NCBI GenBank assembly: GCA_016801885.1
Contig: CM028882.1
Span: forward strand, 744,001 to 808,000
DNA: 64,000 nucleotides
Direction: 5' to 3'
Origin: Toxotes chatareus
Lineage: Eukaryota; Chordata; Actinopteri; Toxotidae
The position numbers and the translations under genes are program-made. Positions within the stretch are counted from its first letter, which is position 1. Each line of letters begins with the position of its first letter. Under the pieces are notes generated by a model that worked only from the letters and a program-made list of their open reading frames with translations, had not been told where the DNA came from and made no database searches. Of this stretch, positions 49,316 through 59,653 are shown one piece after another.

Positions 49316-49353
49316 GTGGACTTTTGGTGGAGGAACCAGACTGGATGTTGGAA
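49316..49353 (+). CDS. immunoglobulin light-chain J segment 1
   Basis: The 38-bp segment encodes WTFGGGTRLDVG with the FGGG motif typical of light-chain J segments, and ends in a GTAAGT donor. The single leftover base fits the phase of the constant exon (AGT = S at the join). It is on the plus strand, opposite to the V genes. Confidence 0.92.
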
Positions 49354-49678
49354 GTAAGTCAAATGTTTGTAAAGTAATTAATTTCAGGGGTTTTTTTTCT
49401 CTTTTTATTTCCTTTATAATCAACCTGCCAAGAAAAGTTTTCATTTTTACATGTTAATCTATAATTTTTGAACTAAAAATTTTGACCAGGAGACAAAGTT
49501 TGTTTTAGCGATAGAAATTGTAAAAAAAAAAAAAAAAAAAAAAAAATTGGAATGAATATAAAACATTAAACCAGAGGATGAATCATTATTCCCAAATTTA
49601 AGGATGAAGCTGCATCTGGAGGGTTTGTAGATTTAGTTCAGTCTGACAGTCAGAGAGTCGTGTCTCTCTACACTGAGA

Positions 49679-49717
49679 GGTTTTTGTACGACGGCTCAAT
49701 GAATTTGTATCACTGTG
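49679..49717 (+). promoter_or_regulatory. J2 recombination signal (23-bp spacer)
   Basis: Nonamer GGTTTTTGT (49679-49687), a 23-bp spacer and heptamer CACTGTG (49711-49717). It differs from the J1 signal by only two spacer bases. Confidence 0.93.
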
Positions 49718-49755
49718 GTGGACTTTTGGTGGAGGAACCAGACTGGATGTTGGCA
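49718..49755 (+). CDS. immunoglobulin light-chain J segment 2
   Basis: A 38-bp segment encoding the same WTFGGGTRLDVG as J1, with a GTAAGT donor; only the penultimate base of the segment differs (GGCA for GGAA). It lies 402 bp after J1 and is clearly a duplicate of it together with the signal sequence. Confidence 0.92.
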
Positions 49756-50479
49756 GTAAGTTTCTGCAAAAAAAATATTAAATACAATATTGTAAAGTGA
49801 TGTTTTAAATTCAGTTTTTGGATGTTTGCAGCAGATACAATCATCTTGTTTTATTTAAAACACTTGTATGTTTTTATTTCTCCTCCTCCATCGTGGAGCT
49901 GAATTCAGAGAAGCTTTGCTAAACTCTTCTTTACACATGCCTGTCATATTGAAATGTACGCTGAACTGCAGAAAAGATAAAACTTCAATCTATTTTATAT
50001 ATGTTTTCTAAGATTCATTTTTATGTTTCAAAGCCAAACCTTTTTAAAAGATGAATTAAGATTCCCATTGTCAAAATCAAGAGAATCCAGACAAAGATAT
50101 GATTTTAAAAAGTGAGAATTTCCAGTCTACTAAACATTGCACATTGTTTGTTGTCAGGTTATTTCCTTTATGTCTTTATGCATCTTCTGAAATGTACAGT
50201 TAAAGGTTTAGATCATTTTCAGAAAAAAAATGTCAAATGTTCTTCTATTTTCAGAGTAATTTGATATATTTCAGGTCAAAGTGTGTGATGATTCTCTCTG
50301 TGCTGATTTGCATGAGATGCTTCTTAAAGGGAAGTGAAACCATGTGTGAGTGAGTGACTGTTGGAGCAGAAAAACCTCCTGACACAAACTCCTTAAAGGA
50401 CAAAATCTGCTCTCACACAGTAAAGGTGTTTGAGTGACAGCAGTGGTCCCTGTCCTCTAAGCTGATTGGTGTCTCCTAG

Positions 50480-50802
50480 GTGATGTTCATCCCACCCTGA
50501 CGGTGCTGCCACCCTCCAGCGTGGAGGTGCAGAACGGGAAGGCCATGCTCATGTGCCTGGCCAACAAGGGCTTCCCCTCAGGCTGGAGCCTGGCCTGGAA
50601 GGTGGACGGCAGCAGCAGCAGCAGCAGCTGGGAGGTGAGCAGGAGCCCTGCAGTGCTGGGGAAGGACGGCACCTACAGCTGGAGCAGCACCCTGTGGCTC
50701 CCTGCAGACCAGTGGAGGAAGGCGGGCTCTGTGACCTGTGAGGCCAGCCAGGGCTCCCAGACTCCGGTGTCAGAGACATTGATGACAGACCAGTGCTCCT
50801 AG
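50480..50802 (+). CDS. immunoglobulin light-chain constant exon (kappa type)
   Basis: A single constant exon with acceptor GTCTCCTAG and stop TAG. The C1-set domain starts DVHPTLTVLPPSS and has the first cysteine in LMCLANKGFP, the tryptophan in LAWKVDG, a run of serines coded by an AGC repeat (50609-50628), STLWLPADQW, and the second cysteine in VTCEASQGSQ. It ends DQCS, whose cysteine would bond to the heavy chain. It is spliced to J1 or J2, the J2-C intron being 724 bp. All features fit the teleost kappa-like (L1) constant region. It is the only constant exon in the window. Confidence 0.95.
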
Positions 50803-50953
50803 TCCTGCCCTGACTCTCTGAGGCTTTGCTCCTGTTCTCCGCGTCCACTCTCACTGTGTCTCTCCGTCTCTTTGCCTCACTCATTGTCTGACGCTATGCT
50901 TCGTTCATGAGGTTTTGTTGCTCATTGTAATGTTTGTTTGTTTTTTTCAATAC

Positions 50954-50959
50954 AATAAA
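50954..50959 (+). promoter_or_regulatory. polyadenylation signal of the light-chain constant exon
   Basis: AATAAA lies 152 bp after the stop codon, in TACAATAAAGATC, followed by a T- and G-rich stretch (GTTGTTTTCCTGTGTTGTTG). This is a normal short 3' UTR. Confidence 0.8.
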
Positions 50960-51342
50960 GATCATCACATCAGTTGTTTTCCTGTGTTGTTGTAAGAAAT
51001 AATATTTCCATTAGTTACATGAGAGAAAAGATATTTTGTCATCAAAATACTACAAAGATCATTATTATATTACGTTTCTTCCAGCCATGATAGAAAGAGA
51101 AAATCATCCTCTGCTCCAGCACCATTGAGGCTTTTGTGCCTTTTGTGAGTGTGTCTCATGTTTAAAGTCTAGAAAGTGTCATAAATCTGAGTAAATATGT
51201 AAAGTCTGAGAAGAATGTGCTGTATTAGCATTATGAAGCAGTTTATATTATCATATTGTATGTGTGTGTGTGTGTGTGTGTCCTAACTGAACTGTATCAG
51301 TCTCTGCAGTAGCTTCCAGCTGCAGCAGTGAGGTCGGTTTCA

Positions 51343-51370
51343 GGTTTTTGTACAATGGTTTTTCACTGTG
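51343..51370 (-). promoter_or_regulatory. V3 recombination signal (12-bp spacer)
   Basis: Heptamer CACAGTG (51364-51370) and nonamer ACAAAAACC (51343-51351), minus strand, with a 12-bp spacer. A (TG)n tract lies beyond at about 51260-51280, as at V1 and V2. Confidence 0.93.
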
Positions 51371-51831
51371 TGAACAGATACTGACTGTTGATTTCGTGAA
51401 GACTCTGACAGTAGTAAACTGCTGCATCTTCAGCTTGAACATCACTGATGGTCAGAGTGAAGTCAGAGTTTGATCCGCTGCCTGTAAAACGATGTGGAAT
51501 CCCTGATGCTCGAGTGGAAACATAGTAAAGAAGCATTTTCGGTTTGTCTCCATCTCTCTGTTGGTGCCACACTAAACGGTTTGAACTTTCAACGCTCTGA
51601 CTGGTTCTACAGCTGATGGTGACGGAGCCTCCCAGAGCAGAGCTCACTGCTTCAGGTTGAGTCACTGTGACCTGGCCTCTGGACTCTGAGGACACACAGA
51701 CAGAAACATAAAGCACAGTCACGGTTTAGTCAGGGACAGATGTTGATGGAGGAGAGGAGTTTGATTCTCTGGACTTTACCTGTGAAGCAGCAGCAGAGGA
51801 GAGTCCAGATGAGGACAGAGATCAGAGTCAT
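51371..51831 (-). CDS. immunoglobulin light-chain V gene 3 (kappa type)
   Basis: Leader exon 51780-51831 (MTLISVLIWTLLCCCFT) and V exon 51371-51685. The same FR1 (GQVTVTQPEAVSSALGG) as V1 and V2, but a shorter CDR1 (TSQSVESSNRL) and a different FR2 (VWHQQRDGDKPKMLLYY) and CDR3 start (CQSLHEINSQ). The cysteines and tryptophan are present and there is no stop. It lies downstream of the constant exon on the opposite strand; joining to J would again be by inversion, this time turning the J-C block. Alternatively it belongs to a further J-C set outside the cluster. Confidence 0.93.
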
Positions 51832-51906
51832 GTTTTGAGGTGGATTTCTGTGGCTTGTCTTGTCATGAAGGACAGCTGTCAGTCATCCAGCCCTCAAGTC
51901 TCAGGA

Positions 51907-51953
51907 CTATAAAGTGTCCCAGAGCACTGGAGCATGGTGCTGCTGATGCAAAG
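51907..51953 (-). promoter_or_regulatory. V3 promoter: octamer and TATA-like box
   Basis: CTTTGCAT at 51946-51953 and CTTTATAG at 51907-51914 on the minus strand, spaced as at V1 and V2. Confidence 0.75.
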
Positions 51954-52299
51954 TGGCTCTCTATGGAAATGCTCTGACAGAGACAGGGTCACTCTGATGA
52001 TGCTGTTTATCAGTGGATGAGTCAAGTTATCAGAGGAGTAATTAGGTGTCTGTCATTGTTCATTTCTATGTAGTTTTGACTTTCATGGAAAAGTCCTCAT
52101 TATACATCATTATTATCAATCATCACTGTGGGACAACATCTACAATAAATAATTATCTATGATCAGTATTTAGATTTGGCGGGATTTATTGGAGTGTTTT
52201 CCTTCACAACTATCTCATTTCAATTTGTTTTACTGTGAAATGGATTGTTTGTAGATGTTTAATATCTCACAAAAAACAGCTTAAATCATAATTTGTCAG

Positions 52300-52375
52300 C
52301 ACCTGATCAACACTGGCCTCTGATCAGCTGCAGAGAGGCAGGACACACATGCAAACACACAGAGTCAGTGAACAC
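52300..52375 (-). promoter_or_regulatory. orphan V promoter remnant
   Basis: The stretch holds GTTTGCAT (52349-52356) within a CTGACTCTGTG ... GTCCTGCCTCT context shared with the promoter of the truncated V at 47.45 kb. No leader follows before V3. It seems to be the promoter end of another lost V of that second family, lying directly at the 3' side of the dead V4. Confidence 0.5.
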
Positions 52376-52469
52376 AGTCATTACTGAGAGTTAACTGATT
52401 GAATGATCCTGTGCAGGACTATTCATTTTATCTGAACAGTCAGTTCAGTTTCTGTTCAGTCTGACTGTG

Positions 52470-52788
52470 TAAACAGATACTGACTGACTGTTGATTTCGT
52501 GAAGACTCTGACAGTAGTAAACTGCTGCATCTTCAGCTTGAACATCACTGATGGTCAGAGTGAAGTCAGAGTTTGATCCGCTGCCTGTAAAACGACCTGC
52601 AATCCCTGATGCTCGAGTGGAAACATAGTAAAGAAGCATTTTAGGTTTGTCTCCATCTCTCTATTGGTGCCACACTAAACAGTTTGAACTTTCAACGCTC
52701 TGACTGGTTCTACAACTGATGGTGACGGAGCCTCCCAGAGCAGAGCTCACTGCTTCAGGCTGAGTCAGTGTGACCCGGCCTCTGGACT
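52470..52788 (-). pseudogene. dead immunoglobulin light-chain V gene 4
   Basis: Closely related to V3 (same FR3 and CQSLHEINSQ), but broken in four ways. An in-frame TAG replaces the second glutamine of WHQQ (52661-52663). A 4-bp duplication (ACTGACTG) shifts the frame near the CDR3 end. The heptamer is reduced to CACAGTC with no nonamer behind it. The leader exon is absent, because similarity to V1-V3 ends near 52835. It can be neither joined nor translated, but could donate sequence by gene conversion. Confidence 0.88.
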
Positions 52789-52839
52789 CTGAGGACACAC
52801 CGACAGAAACATAAACCGGAGTCAGGGTTTTGTGGGCTT

Positions 52840-53943
52840 CATTTTAGAGGGATGGATGTTCCTCTGAAATAGTCATGGTCCATGACCCATCCCTCCACCA
52901 TTCATTCAGTTCTTTAGCTAAATCCTGCTAACAAATAAACAAACAACAATCACACATGAAAGCATAACTTCCTTAGTGGCAGTAATCACTTCCACCATGG
53001 CAGGTGGAAGCTTAAGATTTCGAAGTAGTCCCTTGCAAATGATTCTTAAATGTTAACCTGAATACTGAATAGAATTGGTGGAGAAAATTATTCTGTAATA
53101 AACAAAATAATTCATGAAAAGTCATCTTTAACAGTATAGTTTAATGCAAAGTCAAAAGTAACACTGCTGGCTGTAGCTTCCTAAAGGAAATCCTTTAATG
53201 CGCTGTATTTTGTGGTAATATACCTTAAATGAGGATTTAAGTATTTCACTTTTAGCTCTACAGCATAAAATAATACAAATCCAGAGGGAGATAACAGTAG
53301 AATTTCAGTAGTATTATTGTAGCTGCATATGAAGTGTACTGTTGTTCCAATGTAGGCTATACAGTGAGTTACTGTAATTGTCATGTAACATCATAGAAAC
53401 TACCCATAATGACATGCAAATTACAGCAGTGAACTGTAAAGATACTTTAGAGTATATCCCTGGGCATTTTGCTGTACCTAGCTATTGAAATTACAGCAAA
53501 GGCTAACGGCATAGCACATGCTGCTGCTACATAGACTTCAGTTTCCCCTTCTCTTGTTGTACAGCTGGAACAAAGACTGTAATGCCTGATCTGAAAACAG
53601 CAACCTCTCTGTGATGTCGTTGTAGCTCAATCCAACACTGATACCAGTGAGAAGGAAATGTGGTTGAAGAAAAAGGGTGTGCATACACCGAGTCGGGCCT
53701 GTGGCTCGACCCGTGCGGTTGTCAGTGTTGCTCACAGATCATCTCACATGGGAAAAGAAGAGACGACTCACATAACTGACAAAAACACATCAGCAAACAG
53801 GTCAGAAATGGTCTGAAGCCGTGTTGGTGTTATATAACATCAGGTAGGACCTGTTTTGTGTAAATGTGATGCACATGTTTCTGAACTTCTGCCTCGGCCC
53901 ACTTTGACCATGGAACTATGTGCTAATTCTCTTTGTCTCCTAG
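52840..53943. other. no gene seen; end of light-chain cluster
   Basis: No further V, J or C segment is recognisable. The sequence is AT-rich spacer. Confidence 0.45.
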
Positions 53944-54287
53944 ATGGATTGGACCTTTCAAAGAGGCTTTGGCCAGCTAAACAGCAGTAAAGGTCGACAG
54001 GAAGCCAGAATAGATCCACAATACCAGATGCTGAGCTGCATCAAAAGACTTAGCCTCTGTCTGATAATGACTCTCTGCTTTTTGGTGTGGGTTCCCTGGT
54101 CACATCAGTGTGCTCAAGCTCACAAACTCACCAACAACAGTGAAGGGAGCACGACCACAGCGGCTTGGAAAGCACTATGAAACAACTGAACAAAACGCAA
54201 GGGATGGTTCTGAGCTCCATCCCCACTGACAGCATGAATCAATCTGGGCTGTACCATGATGGCACACCATACCTCACCTGAAAACAG
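53944..54287 (+). other. candidate exon with a small signal-peptide-like frame
   Basis: A pyrimidine-rich CTTTGTCTCCTAG acceptor (ends 53943) and an AAACAG|GTAAGTGG donor (54288) border 344 bp. Inside, a 78-codon frame opens with ATG at the first exon base. From its internal methionine (54028) it reads like a signal peptide (LCLIMTLCFLVWVPW, then CAQA), followed by a short polar end. I do not recognise the protein, and the stop lies before the donor. It may equally be a non-coding transcript exon or chance. Confidence 0.2.
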
Positions 54288-56243
54288 GTAAGTGGTGAAA
54301 TTATTTGTTTTCTCTAACCTACAAGCGGAAACACTTACCTTACTAATATGTCCTCTACAATTTAAAAAAAATTGCAGAGCGTTCTTTTAGTCGCTCAATC
54401 TGATGCATTTCTTGGATTAGAAACCAATTAACATTAATAACACAAAGAAATGTAGAATCACAAACCACCCAACGATAACTACCACAAATTCTTACCATTC
54501 TTATCATTACTCAGCTCCACGCCCACTGGTTCCTACTTAAGCTGTAAATCTTGTGTCCTTCTGAATGACCAACAGACCACACTTGGTTTACTTTAAGATG
54601 ACCAGATGTGTTTTACAGCATAGAAAAATAACCTGCGATGGATTGCATTGCCTGACTGTTAAGGCTTTTCCACACTGCTCTGCATTATTCAAAAAAAAAA
54701 AGATTGTCTACTAATATGCAAATCTGTTGGACAGTGAAGTAACAAGACATTTTTTACTGGATAGATTAAGTTTAACATAGGTTCATTCATTTAATTCTAC
54801 TTGAAAAGGAAGCAGATTCCTTAGTAAGTTTGGTTTTTACCGTTTTGTGTCAGAACCTCATAGCATCAGGAAGAGAGAAAGAAACAGAGAAAAGAGAGAG
54901 AGAACAATGTGAAGTATGCTGGTGGCGTGGGTGAGTGTGAGTGAGAGAGAGAGAGGGATAGAGGTGTGAAACTGAAGCAAGCCCAGGTTTATTTAGATAC
55001 CATGTGAAATTATGGCTGACACTCAGTAGTGCTCAGACAGCAGAGTGGTCGGTGAGAATCACTGCTCAGACACTTTGGTGATCCGCTAGCTCCACCAGCA
55101 GGTCAAAGTTTGAACATGTTCTCTCGGATATTTCAACACCTATGCTTGGATTGATGTAGTACAGATGTCCATGGTGCCCAGTATCACAACAACTAAGATT
55201 AAGATAAGATAAATAAGTTACAATGCCAATGTAACCCAGTAAGAAGTGAACCACCATTGTAACTCTAGAAAACCCAGGGTTCAACCTGAGGTTACTGAAG
55301 TGCACACTGACTCCTGTTCACAGTGCAGCAGAAAACCTCTGGGCAGGAACTTAACCTTGAAGAGGTGAGACTCAGATTCAGGCTCCTTTATGAAGCACAA
55401 TGTCCTGATCTTGTTTAATGTAACTGCCCTTTAACTGGTTCTAATTTTGTCAGCAGGTTTTTATGCAGCTCTCTGGATCAGGTCTCCTCTGCAATAGAGA
55501 TTTCTGACTTCAGTGGGACCTTAACTGGTTAAATAAATAAAACTAAATACTGCAGACTTATACACTGCACTCTCTGTATTTTCACATGTGCACATGTATA
55601 TAATGACATCTGTGGTGGGATTTCATCTTTTACCTCCTCATAAATATTTGCCAAGCTTTGTGAAAAGCTTCACACAAGGCCAAACAAGCCTCATATTCAC
55701 TGGTTCTCAACTCATGACTGGCAGAGCTGTTTTTAATACAGTCCTTTGAATAATTTAGAAGTTAGTCAGTTTGTTTGATATTGTTTTTTTTTTATTTTCA
55801 AACCCTAACCCATGAATCTAATTAGCTACAGGTACAATACAACAGGCTGACCTTGCTTTCAGATATGAAAAGCACTGATACTGGCTGCTATATTTTACAA
55901 AGGTTAAATGAAGCAAAGTCTCTATGATTTATATTTACATGATAGTCAAACTGTGAATGTGAGCTTACACACTAAGTGAACACCAATATTAAGCTACTGC
56001 CTCATTATTATGTGATACAAAAACGTCACGGTGTTGACGGACCCTATCCGACTGTAATGATCAGCCACCTACTCATCCACCCATACCTTCACTACAACAG
56101 CTCAAACACAAGGTTCACACAGAAAACAAGAGTATGCAGACAACACTAAACCTATACAACTACAAATGAAACGAGTCCATTAGAAAACAATCCCAGGCTT
56201 TTTACAAAACAGATCAGCCGACAGGTGACACTCAGAGGAATGC
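54288..56243. other. no gene seen between light-chain cluster and sub1
   Basis: About 2 kb with GA-rich and A-rich runs (54869-54955). No exon was recognised. The last few hundred bases may be 3' UTR of sub1. Confidence 0.4.
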
Positions 56244-57584
56244 TTATATTCTTTTAATGGCATCATCGATTTCTGAAATCTGGTCCTTCAGCTGGTTCCA
56301 CTGTTCGGGATTCAGTGAGATACCTGGAAGACATTTCAAACAGAGCTTTAAACTGTAAACCAATAAAAAAACATCAAACATTCATCGTTCCAGGCCCTGG
56401 TGTAGTTTTTCAGATGAACAGGTACCATGTGTATGTGAGTGAAAACTTATGTGATCACCTTTTTTCCCTGGCTTCATCTCCCCATCTTGGTTCATCCAGT
56501 ACTCTCTGATGTCAATCAGGACTTTACCTTTGAAGTCCCTGACACTGACATATCTCATCTTCCCAATCTGTAAGAAGCAAACTCACCATCAACTGTTGGA
56601 CACCTTCTATGTTTACACAGCTGTAAATCCCTTTGAGGCAAATTTATGATATTGGCCTGTATAAATAATTAAGACTTTATGGTCTTAACAGTGCTGTCCA
56701 GTGAGTACACCATCCACACAAAAAATAAACATTATTAACCTAAAATATTCTTTGCAATGGTAAAATACAATAGTCCAGCTAAATATTATGCTGTGTATAT
56801 ATGAGGAGTTTGTGTAACAGTGAATAACAACCAAATAAAAACATTAAATGATCTTCTAGTCAATTTAAGAGTTATTAAAGTTAATGAATTTGAAATATTA
56901 CATACTGATATCAAGCACCTTAGATAAAAGTACACAAAGGCTGACATGACTTGAAACTAGCAGTTTGTAGAGTACGCCTGGGACACCCACCTGGAACATG
57001 TTGTCGTCACTGTTGCTGCTGCCCCTGGATGAGCCACCGGGCTTGGAACTCTCTCCGCTCTTTGGTTTCTTGGCTGGTTTCTCTGGTGCACTGGGCTTCT
57101 TTCTCTTTGCCTGAAAAACAAAATTTTTTTTTTCCCAAATTCTTGCTACGCATCGTGTCCTTGCCAAAGATGGGATGAGAAGATTTTTGCTCCACCCACC
57201 CCTTCTCCTGATTGGCTTCTATCCTTAACTCTCAAAGTCCACAGGCTTGTACCTTTAACTACTTTTTTAAATTTTATTTTATTTTATTTATTTATTTAGT
57301 CAAAGAACCAGTTATTTTCTAGACAGGGCTCATCATTTGTATTGGTGATTCAGGAGGCTTTGTGCCACCTGGCCATCTGTCAGTTACCTAACACTATCTC
57401 AAAATAAAATCTGCTTTCAGAGCTTTGTTTTTAGTGCCAAGACACATTAAAAGTATATGGATCAAATTTAAAATAATAATAGTCATTATAACAATAGAAG
57501 TATGAAAAGACAAACCTTGGTCTCCACTTCACTGTCGGAGTCACTTCCAGATGTGGAAGACAGCACTTCCTTTGATTTTGGCAT
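56244..57584 (-). CDS. Sub1/PC4 transcription coactivator homolog
   Basis: Four coding exons on the minus strand: 57516-57584, 56991-57110, 56459-56567 and 56244-56323 (stop TAA), all with AG/GT borders. They give 125 residues, close to the 127 of the human protein. The N-terminal third is a serine/acidic stretch (SSTSGSDSDSE), the usual casein kinase II target region. A lysine-rich segment (AKRKKPSAPEKPAKKPK) and a second serine-rich stretch follow. The C-terminal half is the single-strand DNA-binding and dimerisation domain with MFQIGKMRYVSVRDFKGK, LIDIREYW and ISLNPEQWNQLK. PC4 links activators to the RNA polymerase II machinery and binds single-stranded DNA in the nucleus. The start is preceded by an acceptor one base before ATG, so an untranslated first exon exists, probably 58971 to about 59030 (donor GTAAGC). 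The gene looks intact. Confidence 0.95.
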
Positions 57585-58137
57585 TCTGCTGAGACAGGAT
57601 TCAAAGATCAGATCTATGAAGGGAGCTCCTTAAAGCCAGTATGGAAAATGATTACAGTGACCACGAACTCTGTCAAGAGACATATGGGTGAGTGAATGTT
57701 CTTATAAGACTGCACTAAGATGGACATAATATCAGAACTGCAGGGAGATTTTTAATATCTTTCATGCTTTTTGGTGATAAAACTTCTCATTCTGTATAGA
57801 ACTTTATCCAAAGAGTATCTGTTTATTATTTATAATCATAAACACATTACTTACTAATTCAGACAGTCTATTGTACTGTTACTAAGAGACTGATGTCCCT
57901 GACACTGAGCAAACTGCTCATTACACTTAACATTGACTCCAACTAAAACCAGACAGAAAGGTTCTCATGTGTGAGATCACATCACAAACACCAACTCAAT
58001 GAGTTCACACTGTCTGGCTCTTGTGATGGCTTTTGTATTTTCCCCAAATGCACCAGAATGTTGGCATCTATCAGTTTAGAAATATCCTTTTTAACCTGTC
58101 ACAAAGTGTCTTAGTAAGGTCTCTCAAGTCTCTGGAC

Positions 58138-58325
58138 TCTACTGGAGGGATGAACACCATTCTTCAAAAGATATTCCCTAATCTGGTGTTTGGATGATGG
58201 TGGCTCGGAGAACTGTCTAACACGCTGGTCCAAAATCTCTCAGACCAGGTATTCAACTGGTCTGAGATCTGGAGACTGTGAAGGCCACAGCATGTGGTTC
58301 ACATCATTTTCATACGCATCAAAAT
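58138..58325 (-). pseudogene. Tc1-like transposase C-terminal relic in sub1 5' intron
   Basis: On the minus strand the text reads NHMLWPSQSPDLRPVEYLV, then EILDQRVRQFSEPPSSKHQI and EYLLKNGVHPSS, the last DDE block of a Tc1/mariner transposase (normally SPDLNPIEHLW). A stop and several changes make it dead. No terminal repeats were found. Confidence 0.75.
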
Positions 58326-58970
58326 ATACAGTGAGCCCTAATGTCCTATGGACGGAGGCTCAGTCATCCTATTTCTCCACTCATTTTCTCATTTTTTTTC
58401 CTTCAATTTGTCACCGTCTGTAGAAATGGACTTGATTTAAACACGGTAAATACTCTTGTTGGAGTCAAAGCTAAGAAGCTATTTAAGATCAGTACCAGGT
58501 GATGCATAAAAACAAATTCATTTTCTTGGTTTGATTATTGACAGTGCTGAGGCATTGTAGCGCTTCACTCTGTATTTAGCGGACATTTTTTTTTCCACGT
58601 TTGCCTTCAGTTTTTTTTTTTTTTTGACAGTTTCAACTTGGAAAACCATGTCATCTAAGCACCTCACACTTTCTTACACAAGGAAGGTGTGATACAAGAC
58701 AACGCAGCACCGTCGCCCTGTAATAAGACTGTACTTCTATTCCGGCACGGACGTTAACTAGCAAGCTAAACGCTATCCGGACAGTTTAGCCACGGAAGCT
58801 AATGTTAGCACATGTATGGCTGTGTCGTCATGTACAGGAGGCTAGCTTTCTTTAGCCAGTGGACTGTACAATAACAGCCGTGCAGTAAAACGCCGACCTG
58901 TTCTCCTATTCAACCGAAATCGTCACAAACACAGGTTTTAGCGTGTTCTTTTCAAACTGTTAATGCTTAC

Positions 58971-59040
58971 ATGATGGGATGTAGGAGAGCGGATTTCTTG
59001 ACAGGAAGCGGAACACTGACAGACTTTCCGGTACGACTTC
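58971..59040 (-). promoter_or_regulatory. probable untranslated first exon and start region of sub1
   Basis: A GTAAGC donor on the minus strand at 58965-58970 follows a GC-richer stretch (CGGAAAGTCTGTCAG, CCGCTTCCTGTCAAG) with an ETS-like CTTCC core. The next coding exon starts one base before the ATG, so such a first exon is required. The exact start is unknown. Confidence 0.5.
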
Positions 59041-59653
59041 TACCAAATTTATTTATTTATTTATGTTTTATTTCTTACACTTTATTGAAAACAAAAGTTC
59101 AAACGTGCATCTGAATAACATGATATTAATACACCGGAGAATATGTATTATATACATACAGATAGCAAAAAAAAAAAAAAAAGAAGAAAACATTTGACAA
59201 ACAATTGAGAAATAAATTAGATATTTTGCGCATATACATAAATAATTCTAATAATATTCTATGGTTAAAAAAAAGGAGAAAAACGATTAAAAAAAAAAAA
59301 AAAAGGTAAATTGTCTTTTAAATGTGTAATTACTAAAGTAAAATACAGTTTTACTTTAGTAATTACTTTGCTTCCATACAGGCCACCATGTCCAAATACT
59401 GGACAGACAGGGCTGACCATGCTTGGTATTAAGCCTATCAAAACATCCACACAACGGTCTGTAATTATGAACTTCACTACCTTAACATGAACACATCACA
59501 GCTGGGTTTATGAACCCAGGGCCAATTGAGCTGAGCTGCTCATAACCAACTTTGTGACACCCGATATCCAGCATCACCAAGGCCAGGCTCAGGGAAGCTG
59601 AACTTACTTCGTAATGAAGCTTTGGTGCCTCCTTCCTCTAAATGTGAATGTTT
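59041..59653. other. intergenic with A runs and a perfect hairpin
   Basis: It contains poly-A runs at 59167-59181 and 59289-59304 and a perfect 18-bp inverted repeat with a 5-nt loop at 59326-59366. No gene is seen. Confidence 0.6.

Noticed and set aside
49119..49457. 112-codon frame containing J1
   Set aside because: The frame simply reads through the J segment and its signal; the true unit is the 38-bp J with its splice donor.
50549..50884. 111-codon frame opposite the light-chain constant exon
   Set aside because: It is a shadow of the GC-rich constant exon and gives a low-complexity serine/cysteine product.
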